Shown here piece by piece: positions 8,242 to 16,921 of a DNA stretch of 64,000 bases. The position numbers and the translations under genes are program-made. The notes beneath the pieces are model-generated. The model saw only the letters and a program-made list of their open reading frames with translations. It was not told the origin of the DNA and searched no databases. The stretch's first letter is position 1, and every line of letters begins with the position of its first letter. Source of the stretch: Microcella flavibacter (GTDB lineage Bacteria; Actinomycetota; Actinomycetes; Actinomycetales; Microbacteriaceae); NCBI RefSeq assembly GCF_012530535.1, contig NZ_CP051299.1:1612001-1676000 (forward strand). Direction: 5' to 3'.

Positions 8242-9710
8242 TCGACCCCGTCGTCGCCCAGGTCGTCGAATCCGTGCTCGTCGTCGCGACGATCGCCTTC
8301 GCCTGCTACTTCCTGCTGTACCAGCTCATCTACCTCGTGATCGTCACGCGCGCCATCGGCGCCATCACGGACGAGCGCCGCTGGGCCTCGGACGACCTGC
8401 TCTCCGGCACCTTCGCGAGCCCGCTGACGCCCGGAGTGAGCGTGCTGGTGCCCGCGCACAACGAGAGCGCCGGCGTCGTCGCCTGCGTCGAGAGCCTGCT
8501 GCGGCTGCAGTACCCCCAGGTGCAGATCGTCGTCGTGGACGACGGGTCGACCGACGGCACCTCGGAGGTGCTGCGCGAGACGTACCCCATGCTGCGCACG
8601 GACGAGGACCCGGTGAACCCGCTCGAGCTGCTGAAGCCGGTCGAGGAGGTCTGGCGCTTCGTGGATCGCGATGCGCTGCTCGTGCGCAAGGTCTCCTCCG
8701 GCCGCCGCGCCGACGCCGTCAACGCGGCGCTGCAGTTCGCCCGGCACGAGCTCGTCTGCATGATCGACGGCGACTCCATCCTCGAGCCGACGGCGCTGCT
8801 GCGGGTCGTGCAGCCCTTCATCGACGATCCGACCGTCGTCGCCTCGGGCGGGATCGTGCGCCCCGCGAACGGCGCCGTGCTGCTCGACGCCGAGATCGAC
8901 TCGGTCGAGGTTCCGAGGACGCTCATCGAGCGCATCCAGGTGCTGGAGTACCTGCGCGCCTTCCTCGTCGGACGCGCCGGCTGGTCGGCGATCAAGGGGC
9001 TGCTGATCATCTCGGGGGCGTTCGGGGTGTTCCGCCGCGACACCCTCGTGTCGTTCGGCGGGCTGGACGCGGCGAGCCTCGCCGAGGACGCCGAGCTCGT
9101 CGTCGCCGCGCACCGGCACCACCGCGCCGCGCGCGAGCCGTACCGCATCGTCTTCGTCGCCGACCCGGTCTGCTGGACGGAGGTGCCGTCGACCTGGGGC
9201 GCGGTGGCGCGCCAGCGCAAGCGGTGGTCGCAGGGCCTCGGCGAGCTGCTCAAGGGCGCGCGCGACATGATCATGCGCCCCCGGTTCGGCACGCTCGGCA
9301 TGGTGACGCTGCCCTACTTCTGGCTGTTCGAGCAGTGGGGCGCCCCGATCGTCATGCTCGCCTTCGTCTTCACCGTGCTCACCGGGGCGCTCGGGCTCAT
9401 CCCCTGGCCGGTCATCGGCCTCGCGCTCGCCGTCTCGTACTTCCTGGCCGTGGCGACCTCGCTGCTCGCCATCGCGATCGAGCTCTCCGCCACGCGCGAC
9501 TACCGGCGCGCCCGATCGGTGGCCCGGCTCGTCGCCACGGCCTTCATCGAGCCGATCGTCTTCTACTTCCCGCACGCGGTGTGGCGCTCCATCGGCCTGC
9601 TGCGCGCGATCCTCTCCCGGCCGTCGGAGTGGGGCGTGCAGACCCGCGCCGGCTTCGTGCAGCGCGGCGGCGCTGTGCCGGTCGACGGGGAGGCGGGCGC
9701 GCGGCGCTGA
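8238..9710 (+). CDS. Processive family 2 glycosyltransferase, membrane
   Basis: A 490-residue inner-membrane GT2 enzyme of the PgaC/IcaA/cellulose-synthase type. An N-terminal membrane helix precedes the catalytic domain with VPAHNES, VVDDGSTDG, the DxD pair in IDGDS (Asp177/Asp179), an AEDAELV acidic base and the processivity motif QRKRW (326-330). About four membrane helices follow (from WLFEQWGAPIVML). Such enzymes polymerise and export beta-linked polysaccharides such as poly-N-acetylglucosamine or hyaluronan-like chains, but the sugar cannot be deduced. It is the last gene of the receiver-HEAT-GT2 operon and ends 6 bp from a convergent oxidoreductase gene. Confidence 0.9.
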   Translation: MIDPVVAQVVESVLVVATIAFACYFLLYQLIYLVIVTRAIGAITDERRWASDDLLSGTFASPLTPGVSVLVPAHNESAGVVACVESLLRLQYPQVQIVVVDDGSTDGTSEVLRETYPMLRTDEDPVNPLELLKPVEEVWRFVDRDALLVRKVSSGRRADAVNAALQFARHELVCMIDGDSILEPTALLRVVQPFIDDPTVVASGGIVRPANGAVLLDAEIDSVEVPRTLIERIQVLEYLRAFLVGRAGWSAIKGLLIISGAFGVFRRDTLVSFGGLDAASLAEDAELVVAAHRHHRAAREPYRIVFVADPVCWTEVPSTWGAVARQRKRWSQGLGELLKGARDMIMRPRFGTLGMVTLPYFWLFEQWGAPIVMLAFVFTVLTGALGLIPWPVIGLALAVSYFLAVATSLLAIAIELSATRDYRRARSVARLVATAFIEPIVFYFPHAVWRSIGLLRAILSRPSEWGVQTRAGFVQRGGAVPVDGEAGARR

Positions 9711-9716
9711 GACGCC

Positions 9717-10973
9717 TCAGGCCCTGCCCTGCAGGATGAGCCGCCAGTACACCCGCGGCAGCACGTGCCGGTCGACGACCCACGTCGACCGCCGCTCGCG
9801 GGCGAGGCCCGGCCAGAACGGGATGGTCGGCTTCTGGCGCATCGCCTCGTCGAACTCGGCGAAGACGAGGGTGCCCCGCGAGACCGTGAAGGGGCACACC
9901 GAGTAGCCGTCGTACTCGGCCGTCGGGCGCGCGCCCCGCAGGGCGTCGATGACGTTGCGGGCGAGCGCCGTCGCCTGCGGCCGCAGCGCGCCGCCCGACT
10001 TCGAGTTGCGGGTGCCCGCCGCATCGCCGAGCGACCAGATCTCGGGATGCCGCACGTGCTGCAGCGTGCGCGGATCGACCTCGACGAAGGCGCCGGGGTC
10101 GTCGGCGGCGGCGAGGCCGCTCTCGGCGATCCAGCCCGGGGCGGACTGGGGCGGCACGACGTGCAGCACGTCGTACTCGAGGCGCTCGATCGGGCCGGCA
10201 GCGGCATCCCGCCCCGGACCGGAGACGGGGCCGATGTCGACCGTGCGCGCCGCGGCGTCGACCCCGCGCAGCTCGGAGGAGCAGCGCACCTCGATCCCGT
10301 ACTCGGCGACCTTGCGCTCGAGCTCGCGGTCGATCGCGGGGATGCCGAACATCGTCGGATCGGGCAGCACGAGCACGACGCGCACGGCGTCGAGCACGCC
10401 CGCGCGGCGCCAGGCGTCGCAGGCGAGGTACATCGGCTTCTGGCTCGCGCCCGCGCAGGAGGCGGGGCCGGGCGGCTGCGTGAAGACGACGGTGCCCGAG
10501 CGCAGCTGCGAGAGCAGCGGCGCGGCCTTCACCGCGAGCTCGAGCTCGTAGTTCGAGGCGACCGCGGGCGTGCGGATCGCCTCCGCCAGCCCCGGCACGG
10601 CGTCCCAGCGGCGATGGATGCCCGGGCACACGATGAGCTGCTGATAGCCGACCGTGCCGCCCGAGGCGAGCGCGACCGTGCGCGCCCCCGGGTTCACCGA
10701 CACGACCTCGTCGCGGATGCTGCCGACGCCGCGCGGCATGACCTGCGCCTGCGCGCGCACCGCGTCGGCGGCCGTCGCCGTGCCGCCCGCGATGTGCGAG
10801 AACATCGGCTGGTAGCGGTGCTCGTCGCTCGGCTCGATGACGACGACGTCGCGCACGCCCCCGCGCCGCAGGCGGCCGGCGACCGAGAGGCCCGCGTTGC
10901 CGCCGCCGATGACGACGACCTGGTGGGCGATGACGGGCGAGGGGTCGAGGCGGTCGTCGGGGGCGGGGAGCAT
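9717..10973 (-). CDS. FAD/NAD(P)-dependent oxidoreductase, sulfide:quinone reductase-like
   Basis: A 418-residue flavoprotein with an N-terminal FAD-binding GGGNAGLSVAGRLRRGG motif, an EPSDEHRYQPMFSHIAGG segment like that of sulfide:quinone oxidoreductases and type II NADH dehydrogenases, a VVFTQPPGPASCAGASQKPMY block, and a SLGDAAGTRNSKSGGALRPQA block near the C-terminus. The SQR-like class normally uses cysteines to take up sulfide; the cysteine in PASCAG occupies the equivalent region. Start ATG at 10973 follows TAGGGT with a 7-nt gap, consistent with a leaderless message. Sulfide detoxification or quinone reduction is plausible; the substrate is inferred from family only. Confidence 0.85.
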   Translation of the reverse strand: MLPAPDDRLDPSPVIAHQVVVIGGGNAGLSVAGRLRRGGVRDVVVIEPSDEHRYQPMFSHIAGGTATAADAVRAQAQVMPRGVGSIRDEVVSVNPGARTVALASGGTVGYQQLIVCPGIHRRWDAVPGLAEAIRTPAVASNYELELAVKAAPLLSQLRSGTVVFTQPPGPASCAGASQKPMYLACDAWRRAGVLDAVRVVLVLPDPTMFGIPAIDRELERKVAEYGIEVRCSSELRGVDAAARTVDIGPVSGPGRDAAAGPIERLEYDVLHVVPPQSAPGWIAESGLAAADDPGAFVEVDPRTLQHVRHPEIWSLGDAAGTRNSKSGGALRPQATALARNVIDALRGARPTAEYDGYSVCPFTVSRGTLVFAEFDEAMRQKPTIPFWPGLARERRSTWVVDRHVLPRVYWRLILQGRA

Positions 10974-11153
10974 GGGCCCGACCCTAGGCGCGGCGGCTCG
11001 GGGATCGGCCGGGTCGTCCAGCGGCCGCACAGCCGAGGACGACGACCGAGAGGCATCGGCCGTGAGCGATCAACCCTGCAGGCCTGATTCACTGCTCCTC
11101 ACCCCTGAGGGGTTGACGCCTTCGATCCAGCGACGCGGCGTAGCATCGCGCCT

Positions 11154-11843
11154 GTGAGCGACGATGCGACCCCCGCCGACGAGCGCAGGGCCCCCGAGCA
11201 CGCGGGCTACGCCCACGGCTGGACGACCCGCTCGGCGAGCGTGCGACAGACCCTGCTGCTCGCGGCGCTCGTCGCGACCGCCGTCATCGGGCTGGCGTAC
11301 CAGCTCGGCGCCTCCGAGACCTCCTTCGACCGCCCGGGCCAGCTGCTGCTGCTCTTCGTCGACCTCGCGCCCGTGCTGTGGTTCGCCGCCGCGCCGATCA
11401 TCCTGCACGCGCTGCGCTGGCGGGCGATCGCGGAGCGGTTCCGCTGGGTGGTCGTCGCCGCGGTCGTCGCGGCCGCCGCCGCCCTCGTCGCGCGGCTCAC
11501 GATCGGGGGCGAGAGCCTGTCCGCCGCCCTGCTCGACCCCTTCACCGTCGCGTTCATCGCCGCCATCGGCGCCGCCGTGCTGTGGACGCGCGTGCGGGTC
11601 ACCCGCATCGCCGCCGGCGACGACCGCGGCATCACCGTGGTCGGGCTCGCCCTCGGCTTCGCCGTCGCCGCGCTCGGCATCGCCCTCGGCTGGCTGCGCC
11701 TGCTGCTCGTGGGGCCCGTCGTGCCGGTCGGGGTCGCCACCGAGCCGATCGGCGCGGGATCGAGCATCCCGCTGCTCATCGCGACGACCTTCGTCATGGT
11801 CTCCGGCCTGTTCTGGCTGACCGACCGCACGCGCCGGCGCTGA
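11154..11843 (+). CDS. Integral membrane protein of unknown function
   Basis: A 229-residue protein with an N-terminal charged segment (about 25 residues) and six hydrophobic segments, beginning TLLLAALVATAVIGLAYQLG and ending with FVMVSGLFWLTDRTRRR. No recognisable catalytic motif. The GTG at 11154 lies 7 nt after a TAGCAT box (11141-11146), so the transcript is probably leaderless. It is followed 62 bp downstream by an FAD-linked oxidase gene on the same strand. I do not recognise the family. Confidence 0.78.
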   Translation: MSDDATPADERRAPEHAGYAHGWTTRSASVRQTLLLAALVATAVIGLAYQLGASETSFDRPGQLLLLFVDLAPVLWFAAAPIILHALRWRAIAERFRWVVVAAVVAAAAALVARLTIGGESLSAALLDPFTVAFIAAIGAAVLWTRVRVTRIAAGDDRGITVVGLALGFAVAALGIALGWLRLLLVGPVVPVGVATEPIGAGSSIPLLIATTFVMVSGLFWLTDRTRRR

Positions 11844-11905
11844 GCGCGTCGGGGCTGAGCGCGGGCCGGGGCGCGGCGCGGGAGGGCGACCGTAGGCTCG
11901 GGAGG

Positions 11906-13273
11906 GTGACCGCTGCCGAGCATCCCGCCCTCGACGCCCTGCGCCGCGCCCTCGGCGACGCGCTCTCGACCGACCCGGCCGACCTCGACGCGGCGCGGGG
12001 CGACTACTCGGGCCAGCGCTCGGACTCGCCGCCGCTCGCCGTCGTGCACGCGCGCACCGCGGGCGACGTGCAGGCGGCGCTGCGCATCGCGACCGAGCAC
12101 CGTCTGCCGGTCGTGCCCCGCGGCGCCGGCACCGGGCTCACCGGCGGCGCCATCGCCCGCGGCGGCGAGCTCGTCGTCAGCACGGCGCGCATGACCCGCA
12201 TCCTCGCGATCGAGCCGGCCGACCAGCTGGCCGTCGTCGAGCCGGGCGTCATCGTCGCCGACCTCGGCGCCGCCGTCGCGCCGCACGGCCTGTTCTACGC
12301 GCCCGATCCGGCGAGCAGGGCGATCTGCTCGATCGGCGGCACGATCGCCACCAACGCGGGCGGCCTGCTCTGCGCCAAGTACGGCGTCACCCGCGAGGCC
12401 GTGCTGGGCCTCACGGTCGTGCTCGCCGACGGCACCCTACTCGAGCTGGGCCGCCGCACCGTCAAGGGCGTCACGGGTCTCGACCTGACGGCGCTCATGA
12501 TCGGCAGCGAGGGCACGCTCGGCATCGTCGTCGAGGCGTCCCTGCGCCTGCTGCCGCTGCCCGAGGGCGAGCCCGCCACCCTCGCCGCGGCCTTCCCGAG
12601 CGTCGTCGCCGCCGCGGCCGCCGCCTCGGCGATCACGGCCGCGGGGCTGCGGCCCGCCGCCATGGAGCTCATCGATCCGCTCGCCCTTCGCCTCATCCAC
12701 GCGCACCTCGGGCTGCCGCTCGAGGCCGAGGGCAGCGCCTCGCTCATCGTGCAGACCGACGGATCCGCCGCGGCGCGCGAGGCCGAGGCGGTGCTCGGCA
12801 TCGTGCACGCCCACGGCGGCGCGGCCTCGATCGCGCGCGACGCCGCCGAGGGCGAGGGGATGCTCGCCGTGCGCCGCGGCTTCCACCCGGCCATGGCGGC
12901 GCAGGGCGAGGTGCTCATCGAGGACGTGTGCGTGCCGCGATCGCAGCTGCCCGCCATGGTCGCCGCGATCGAGCGCATCGGCGAGCGGCACGGGCTGCTC
13001 ATCCCCTCGGTGGCGCACGCCGGCGACGGCAACATGCACCCGAACATCATCTACACGGGCGAGCAGGTGCCCGAGCAGGTGTGGACGGCCGCGGGCGAGA
13101 TCTTCGCCGCCGCCCTCGAGCTCGGCGGCACCCTCACGGGCGAGCACGGCATCGGCACGCTCAAGCGGCAGTGGCTCGGCGACGAGCTCGGCACGACCCA
13201 GCTCGAGCTGCAGCGCCGCATCAAGGCCGTGTTCGACCCGCTCGGCATCATGAACCCGGGCAAGGTGCTGTAG
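11906..13273 (+). CDS. FAD-linked oxidase, glycolate/D-lactate dehydrogenase type
   Basis: A 455-residue flavoenzyme of the GlcD/D-lactate dehydrogenase family. The FAD-binding type 4 domain shows PVVPRGAGTGLTGGA, a DLGAAVAPHGLFYAPDPAS segment and GGTIATNAGG with GSEGTLGIV; the C-terminal FAD-oxidase domain shows SVAHAGDGNMHPNI, GGTLTGEHGIGTLK and the closing FDPLGIMNPGKVL. It oxidises 2-hydroxy acids such as glycolate or D-lactate with electrons passed to the respiratory chain. The GTG at 11906 follows TAGGCT (11893-11898) by 7 nt. It is convergent with the next gene, 5 bp apart. The exact substrate is not determined by the motifs. Confidence 0.92.
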   Translation: MTAAEHPALDALRRALGDALSTDPADLDAARGDYSGQRSDSPPLAVVHARTAGDVQAALRIATEHRLPVVPRGAGTGLTGGAIARGGELVVSTARMTRILAIEPADQLAVVEPGVIVADLGAAVAPHGLFYAPDPASRAICSIGGTIATNAGGLLCAKYGVTREAVLGLTVVLADGTLLELGRRTVKGVTGLDLTALMIGSEGTLGIVVEASLRLLPLPEGEPATLAAAFPSVVAAAAAASAITAAGLRPAAMELIDPLALRLIHAHLGLPLEAEGSASLIVQTDGSAAAREAEAVLGIVHAHGGAASIARDAAEGEGMLAVRRGFHPAMAAQGEVLIEDVCVPRSQLPAMVAAIERIGERHGLLIPSVAHAGDGNMHPNIIYTGEQVPEQVWTAAGEIFAAALELGGTLTGEHGIGTLKRQWLGDELGTTQLELQRRIKAVFDPLGIMNPGKVL

Positions 13274-13278
13274 CGACG

Positions 13279-14004
13279 TCAGATCGGCAGCAGGTCGCGA
13301 GCCACGTAGACCCCGTTCGTCGAGACGCCGCCCGTGACGGGGTTGTCGAAGGGCACGGTGTGGCCCTCGACGTGGCCGAACACCGCACCGAGCACGGTGA
13401 GGAAGGCCTCGTCGGGCTCGTCGTCGCTCCACAGCGCGAAGACGCCGCCGGGGTGCAGGTGCCGGGCCATGAGCCGCAGGCCGTCGGCCGTGTAGAAGCT
13501 CGTGTGGCTCACGTCGAGCGGGAAGCTCGGCGTGTGGTCGACGTCGAGCAGGATGGCGTGGGCGCGGGCGGGCACGGCCTCGTGGGCTCCGGGGTCGCCG
13601 CGCATGAGGGCGAAGAAGTCGGCGTGCACGAGGCGCGTGCGCGCGTCGTCGACGAGGGACGAGGAGACCGGGAGCAGGCCGGCCCGGTGCCAGTCGATGA
13701 CGGCGGGCAGGGCATCCACCACCGAGACGGAGCGCACGCGATCGTCGCGCAGCGCCGCGACGGCGGTGTAGCCGAGCCCGAGGCCGCCGACGATCACGTC
13801 GAGCTCGCGCGCGTCGGGGGCGAGCGCGGCGAGGCCGAGGCGGCTGAGCTCCTCCTCCGCCACGGTGAACAGGCTCGACATGAGGTACTCCTCGCCGAGC
13901 TTGACCTCGTAGACCTCCGCATCGACGGAGGGCTCGTGGCGGCGCCGCAGCGTCAGCTCGCCCATCTCGGTGTCGACCCAGGCCAGCTCTTCGAAGCGGT
14001 GCAT
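13279..14004 (-). CDS. Spermidine synthase-like class I methyltransferase-fold protein
   Basis: A 241-residue protein with the polyamine-synthase/SAM-methyltransferase Rossmann fold: LDVIVGGLGLGYTAVAAL is the nucleotide-binding loop, VSVVDALPAVIDWH gives the acidic ribose contact, HAILLDVDHTPSF follows, and GGVFALWSDDEPDE ends the core. The N-terminal strand block EVKLGEEYLMSSLFTVAEEEL resembles spermidine-synthase-like proteins. Whether it makes polyamines is unclear, as the usual GGGDG and DxxD residues are altered. The ATG follows TAGGCT by 6 nt (leaderless pattern). Its stop is 5 bp from the convergent FAD oxidase stop. Confidence 0.78.
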   Translation of the reverse strand: MHRFEELAWVDTEMGELTLRRRHEPSVDAEVYEVKLGEEYLMSSLFTVAEEELSRLGLAALAPDARELDVIVGGLGLGYTAVAALRDDRVRSVSVVDALPAVIDWHRAGLLPVSSSLVDDARTRLVHADFFALMRGDPGAHEAVPARAHAILLDVDHTPSFPLDVSHTSFYTADGLRLMARHLHPGGVFALWSDDEPDEAFLTVLGAVFGHVEGHTVPFDNPVTGGVSTNGVYVARDLLPI

Positions 14005-14013
14005 CAGGCCAGC

Positions 14014-14697
14014 CTAGGTCGCGGCCGACGCGTCACCGCCCGCGAGGCCGTGCCGGTGCGCGAAGACGACGAGCTGCACGCGGTCGCGCAGGCCGAGCTT
14101 GCCGAGCACGCTGCTGAGGTGCGTCTTGACCGTCGACTCGCTGAGGAACAGCGCCGTGCCGATCTCGGCGTTGCTGAGCCCGGTGGCGGCCGCGTCGAAG
14201 ACGGCCCGCTCGCGCTCGGTGAGCGTGGCGACCGAGGCCGGGGCCGCGGGCGGGGTCGCGGCCTCGGCGAGCAGTGCCGTGAGGTCGCCCGCCGCGAGCA
14301 CCGGGCTGCCGCCGTGCACCGCCCGCACGGCCGAGCAGAGGAACTCGGGGCTGGTGTCCTTCAGCAGGAACCCGCTCGCCCCGTACTGGATCGCCGCCCT
14401 GGCCTGCTCGTCGAGCGCGAAGGTCGTCAGCACGATGACGCGCAGCGGCGTCGCCCGATCGGCGGCGCGCTCGGGGCTGAACAGGCGTCGGGTCGCCTCG
14501 ACGCCCGTCATCTCGGGCATCCGCACGTCCATGAGCACGACGTCGGCCTCGAGCCCGTCGAGCAGGGCGAGCGCCTCGACGCCCGTGCCGGCCTGCCCGA
14601 CCACTGTCAGGTCGGGCTGCGCCTCGATGGCGGCGGCGACGCCCGCGCGGAACAGCGGCTGGTCGTCGACGAGCACGACCCTGATCGGGGCGCTCAT
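14014..14697 (-). CDS. NarL/LuxR-family response regulator
   Basis: A 227-residue response regulator: receiver domain with VDDQPLFR, phospho-acceptor in VLMDVRMPEMTG (about residue 55) and LLKDTSPE (conserved Lys), then a LuxR helix-turn-helix (LTERERAVFDAAATGLSNAEIG and SESTVKTHLSSVLGKLGL). It is a DNA-binding transcription factor activated by the kinase encoded immediately upstream, with which it shares a 4-bp ATGA overlap. The ABC transporter operon 16103-18318 is divergent from this pair, a common arrangement in which the system controls an efflux or antibiotic-response transporter; that regulation is inferred. Confidence 0.93.
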   Translation of the reverse strand: MSAPIRVVLVDDQPLFRAGVAAAIEAQPDLTVVGQAGTGVEALALLDGLEADVVLMDVRMPEMTGVEATRRLFSPERAADRATPLRVIVLTTFALDEQARAAIQYGASGFLLKDTSPEFLCSAVRAVHGGSPVLAAGDLTALLAEAATPPAAPASVATLTERERAVFDAAATGLSNAEIGTALFLSESTVKTHLSSVLGKLGLRDRVQLVVFAHRHGLAGGDASAAT

Positions 14698-15950
14698 GCC
14701 GCCTCCTCCGTCGTGATCGGCAGCGGGATGCTCGCCCGCGCCGTCATCGTGCCCTCGACGAGCTCGATCTCGAGCGCTCCGCCCACCTCGGCGAGCCGCG
14801 AGCGCATGCCGGGCACGCCCTGCCCGCCCGGGCCGGGAGCGGGCTCGCCCTCCGCGTCGGCCCCGGCAGCGGCATCCCCCACCACGGCGTTGCGCACGAC
14901 GACGACGAGGGCCTCCGCCGTCCAGTACCGGTCGAGCCGCAGCTCGCCCGAGCGGTCGCCGTGCTTCAGGGCGTTGGTCAGAAGCTCCTGCGTGACCCGG
15001 TAGGCGACGGCGGCGATCTCGGGCGGCAGCGCGCGCCGAGGCCCGTGCTCGCCGCGTACGAGCGCGGGGCGGGCCGCCGCGACGTCGTCGATGAGACGGT
15101 CGAGGTCGTCGAGGGCGAGCGAGGCCCCGTGCTCGGCGGTCTCGAGATCGGTGGTGCGCTCGAGCACGCGCCGCACGTCGGCGAGCGAGCGGCGCGCCGT
15201 GCCGGCGATCGTGTCGACGGCGGCGAGCACGGCGCCCGGCTCGCGCTCGTGCAGGAACCGCACCGACTCTGCCTGGGCGATGATGACGGCGAGCGAGTGG
15301 CCGACGATGTCGTGCACGTCGCGGGCGAGGGCGGTGCGCTCGGCGCTGAGGTCGGCGATCTGCTGGGAGCGCTCGGCCTCGCGCTCGGCCTCGGCCTGCC
15401 GCAGCCGGGTGGCCTTCGCCTGGGTGACGGTGCGCCCGAGCAGTCCGAGCAGCCACGGCACGGCGAGCACGACGGCGAGCACCGCGGTCGTGATGAGCAG
15501 CTGCAGAATCGCCGTCGCCGGGCCCTGGAACCCGAGGTCGGAGACCACCCACGACCCGATGCCCAGCAGGTAGACGATCGCGAGCAGGGCGCCCAAGACG
15601 ACCGAGACGCCGCTGAGCAGCAGCACGAGCCGGCTGCCGTGGCGGGCCGCGCCGTAGAGCACGAGCAGCAGGCCGAGCTGCAGCACCGAGGCGTCGAGCC
15701 CGCCCGCCATGTGCACGAGGGTCGAGGCCCAGGCGAGCAGCAGGCCGACGGCGGGCAGCTCGCGCCGCACGGTGATGCCGGCGCCGAGCAGCAGCGCCGC
15801 GAGCACGCGGGCGACGGAGGCGAAGGGCCCCGTGGCGGGGTCGCCGATGCCGCCGGGCCCCGAGACCGCCACCACCACGAGCAGCAGCAGCGCGGCGAGC
15901 CCGTCGACGACGAGGCGCTGCGTGCGGCGGTGCCGCTCGTCGGGGGTCAT
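14694..15950 (-). CDS. Sensor histidine kinase, DesK/LiaS type (HisKA_3)
   Basis: A 418-residue membrane kinase. The N-terminal half has about six hydrophobic segments (LVVDGLAALLLLVVVAVSG onward), a short coiled linker (KATRLRQAEAEREAERSQQI), a HisKA_3 dimerisation box with the phospho-acceptor in ARDVHDIVGHSLA, and a compact HATPase domain with QELLTNALKHG and GGQGVPGMRSRLAEVGG. The start ATG 15950 follows CAGACT by 7 nt, and the 12 in-frame residues upstream are not supported. It overlaps the response regulator by 4 bp, and is divergent from the ABC transporter genes starting at 16103. Confidence 0.92.
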   Translation of the reverse strand: MTPDERHRRTQRLVVDGLAALLLLVVVAVSGPGGIGDPATGPFASVARVLAALLLGAGITVRRELPAVGLLLAWASTLVHMAGGLDASVLQLGLLLVLYGAARHGSRLVLLLSGVSVVLGALLAIVYLLGIGSWVVSDLGFQGPATAILQLLITTAVLAVVLAVPWLLGLLGRTVTQAKATRLRQAEAEREAERSQQIADLSAERTALARDVHDIVGHSLAVIIAQAESVRFLHEREPGAVLAAVDTIAGTARRSLADVRRVLERTTDLETAEHGASLALDDLDRLIDDVAAARPALVRGEHGPRRALPPEIAAVAYRVTQELLTNALKHGDRSGELRLDRYWTAEALVVVVRNAVVGDAAAGADAEGEPAPGPGGQGVPGMRSRLAEVGGALEIELVEGTMTARASIPLPITTEEAA

Positions 15951-16102
15951 GCACCCCAGTCTGGCGAAGAGCCGCGGCGCGGGCATCCACCGATCGGACC
16001 GTCGGCCCGGTACTCGCGTGCCGGAGGGGCGGTACCGGGGGCGGCCGGCTCGGCCCCCGCGACCGATGCTGCGGGATGCCCCGCGCTCCTAGCGTCGTCG
16101 GC

Positions 16103-16921
16103 ATGAACCTCCACACCTCACCAGCAGCGGCCTCCCCGGCCCCCGCCACCGTCCCCTCGGGCCGCACCCCCGTGGCCCGCGCCCTCGGCGTCTCGCGCAT
16201 GTTCGGCGCCGGCTCGAGCGTCGTGCACGCCGTCGAGGGGGTCACCGTCGCCTTCGAGCGCGGCGTGCTCTCGGCCGTCATCGGACCGAGCGGGTCGGGC
16301 AAGACGACCCTCATGCACCTGCTCGCCGGCCTCGACGCCCCCACCGTGGGCGACGTCGAGCTCGACGGCGTGCCGCTCGGCGGCCTCGACGACACCGCGA
16401 TGGCGGCGCTGCGGCACGAGCGCACGGGCTTCGTCTTCCAGTCGTTCAACCTCATGCCCGCGCTGACCGCGCTCGAGAACATCCGCCTGCCCGAGACGCT
16501 CGGCCGCCGGGTGCGGCAGAACGACCGGGTGTGGGAGCAGCAGCTCGTCAGCCGCCTCGGCATCGCTCCGCTGCTCGACCGCCGGCCGGGCGAGCTCTCG
16601 GGAGGGCAGCAGCAGCGCGTCGCGATCGCCCGGGCGCTCGCGCACCGCCCCGCCGTGGTCTTCGCCGACGAGCCGACGGGCAACCTCGACATGCGCACGA
16701 GCGGCGAGGTGCTCGCCCTGCTGTCGGAGCTCGTCACCGAGACCGACAGCGGCATCGTCATGGTCACCCACGATCCCGTCGCGGCGAGCCACGCCGGCCG
16801 GGTCGTCGCCCTCCGCGACGGCCGCATCGTGAGCGACACGGGCGCGCGCAGCGCCGAGCAGCTCGCCTCGGTCATGCTCGGAGCCTCGGCGACGGCCGGC
16901 GCGACGGCGGCCGGCCGATGA
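16103..16921 (+). CDS. ABC transporter ATP-binding protein (MacB/LolD type)
   Basis: A 272-residue ATPase with Walker A GPSGSGKTT, Q-loop VFQSFNLMP, signature LSGGQQQR, Walker B AVVFADEPTGNLD and a switch histidine in VTHDP. The MacB/FtsE-like subfamily energises FtsX-type permeases for lipoprotein release, peptide export or antimicrobial-peptide defence. Start ATG 16103 lies 7 nt after TAGCGT (16090-16095). The stop overlaps the start of the permease gene by 4 bp. Divergent from the NarL/DesK-type two-component system. Confidence 0.94.
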   Translation: MNLHTSPAAASPAPATVPSGRTPVARALGVSRMFGAGSSVVHAVEGVTVAFERGVLSAVIGPSGSGKTTLMHLLAGLDAPTVGDVELDGVPLGGLDDTAMAALRHERTGFVFQSFNLMPALTALENIRLPETLGRRVRQNDRVWEQQLVSRLGIAPLLDRRPGELSGGQQQRVAIARALAHRPAVVFADEPTGNLDMRTSGEVLALLSELVTETDSGIVMVTHDPVAASHAGRVVALRDGRIVSDTGARSAEQLASVMLGASATAGATAAGR

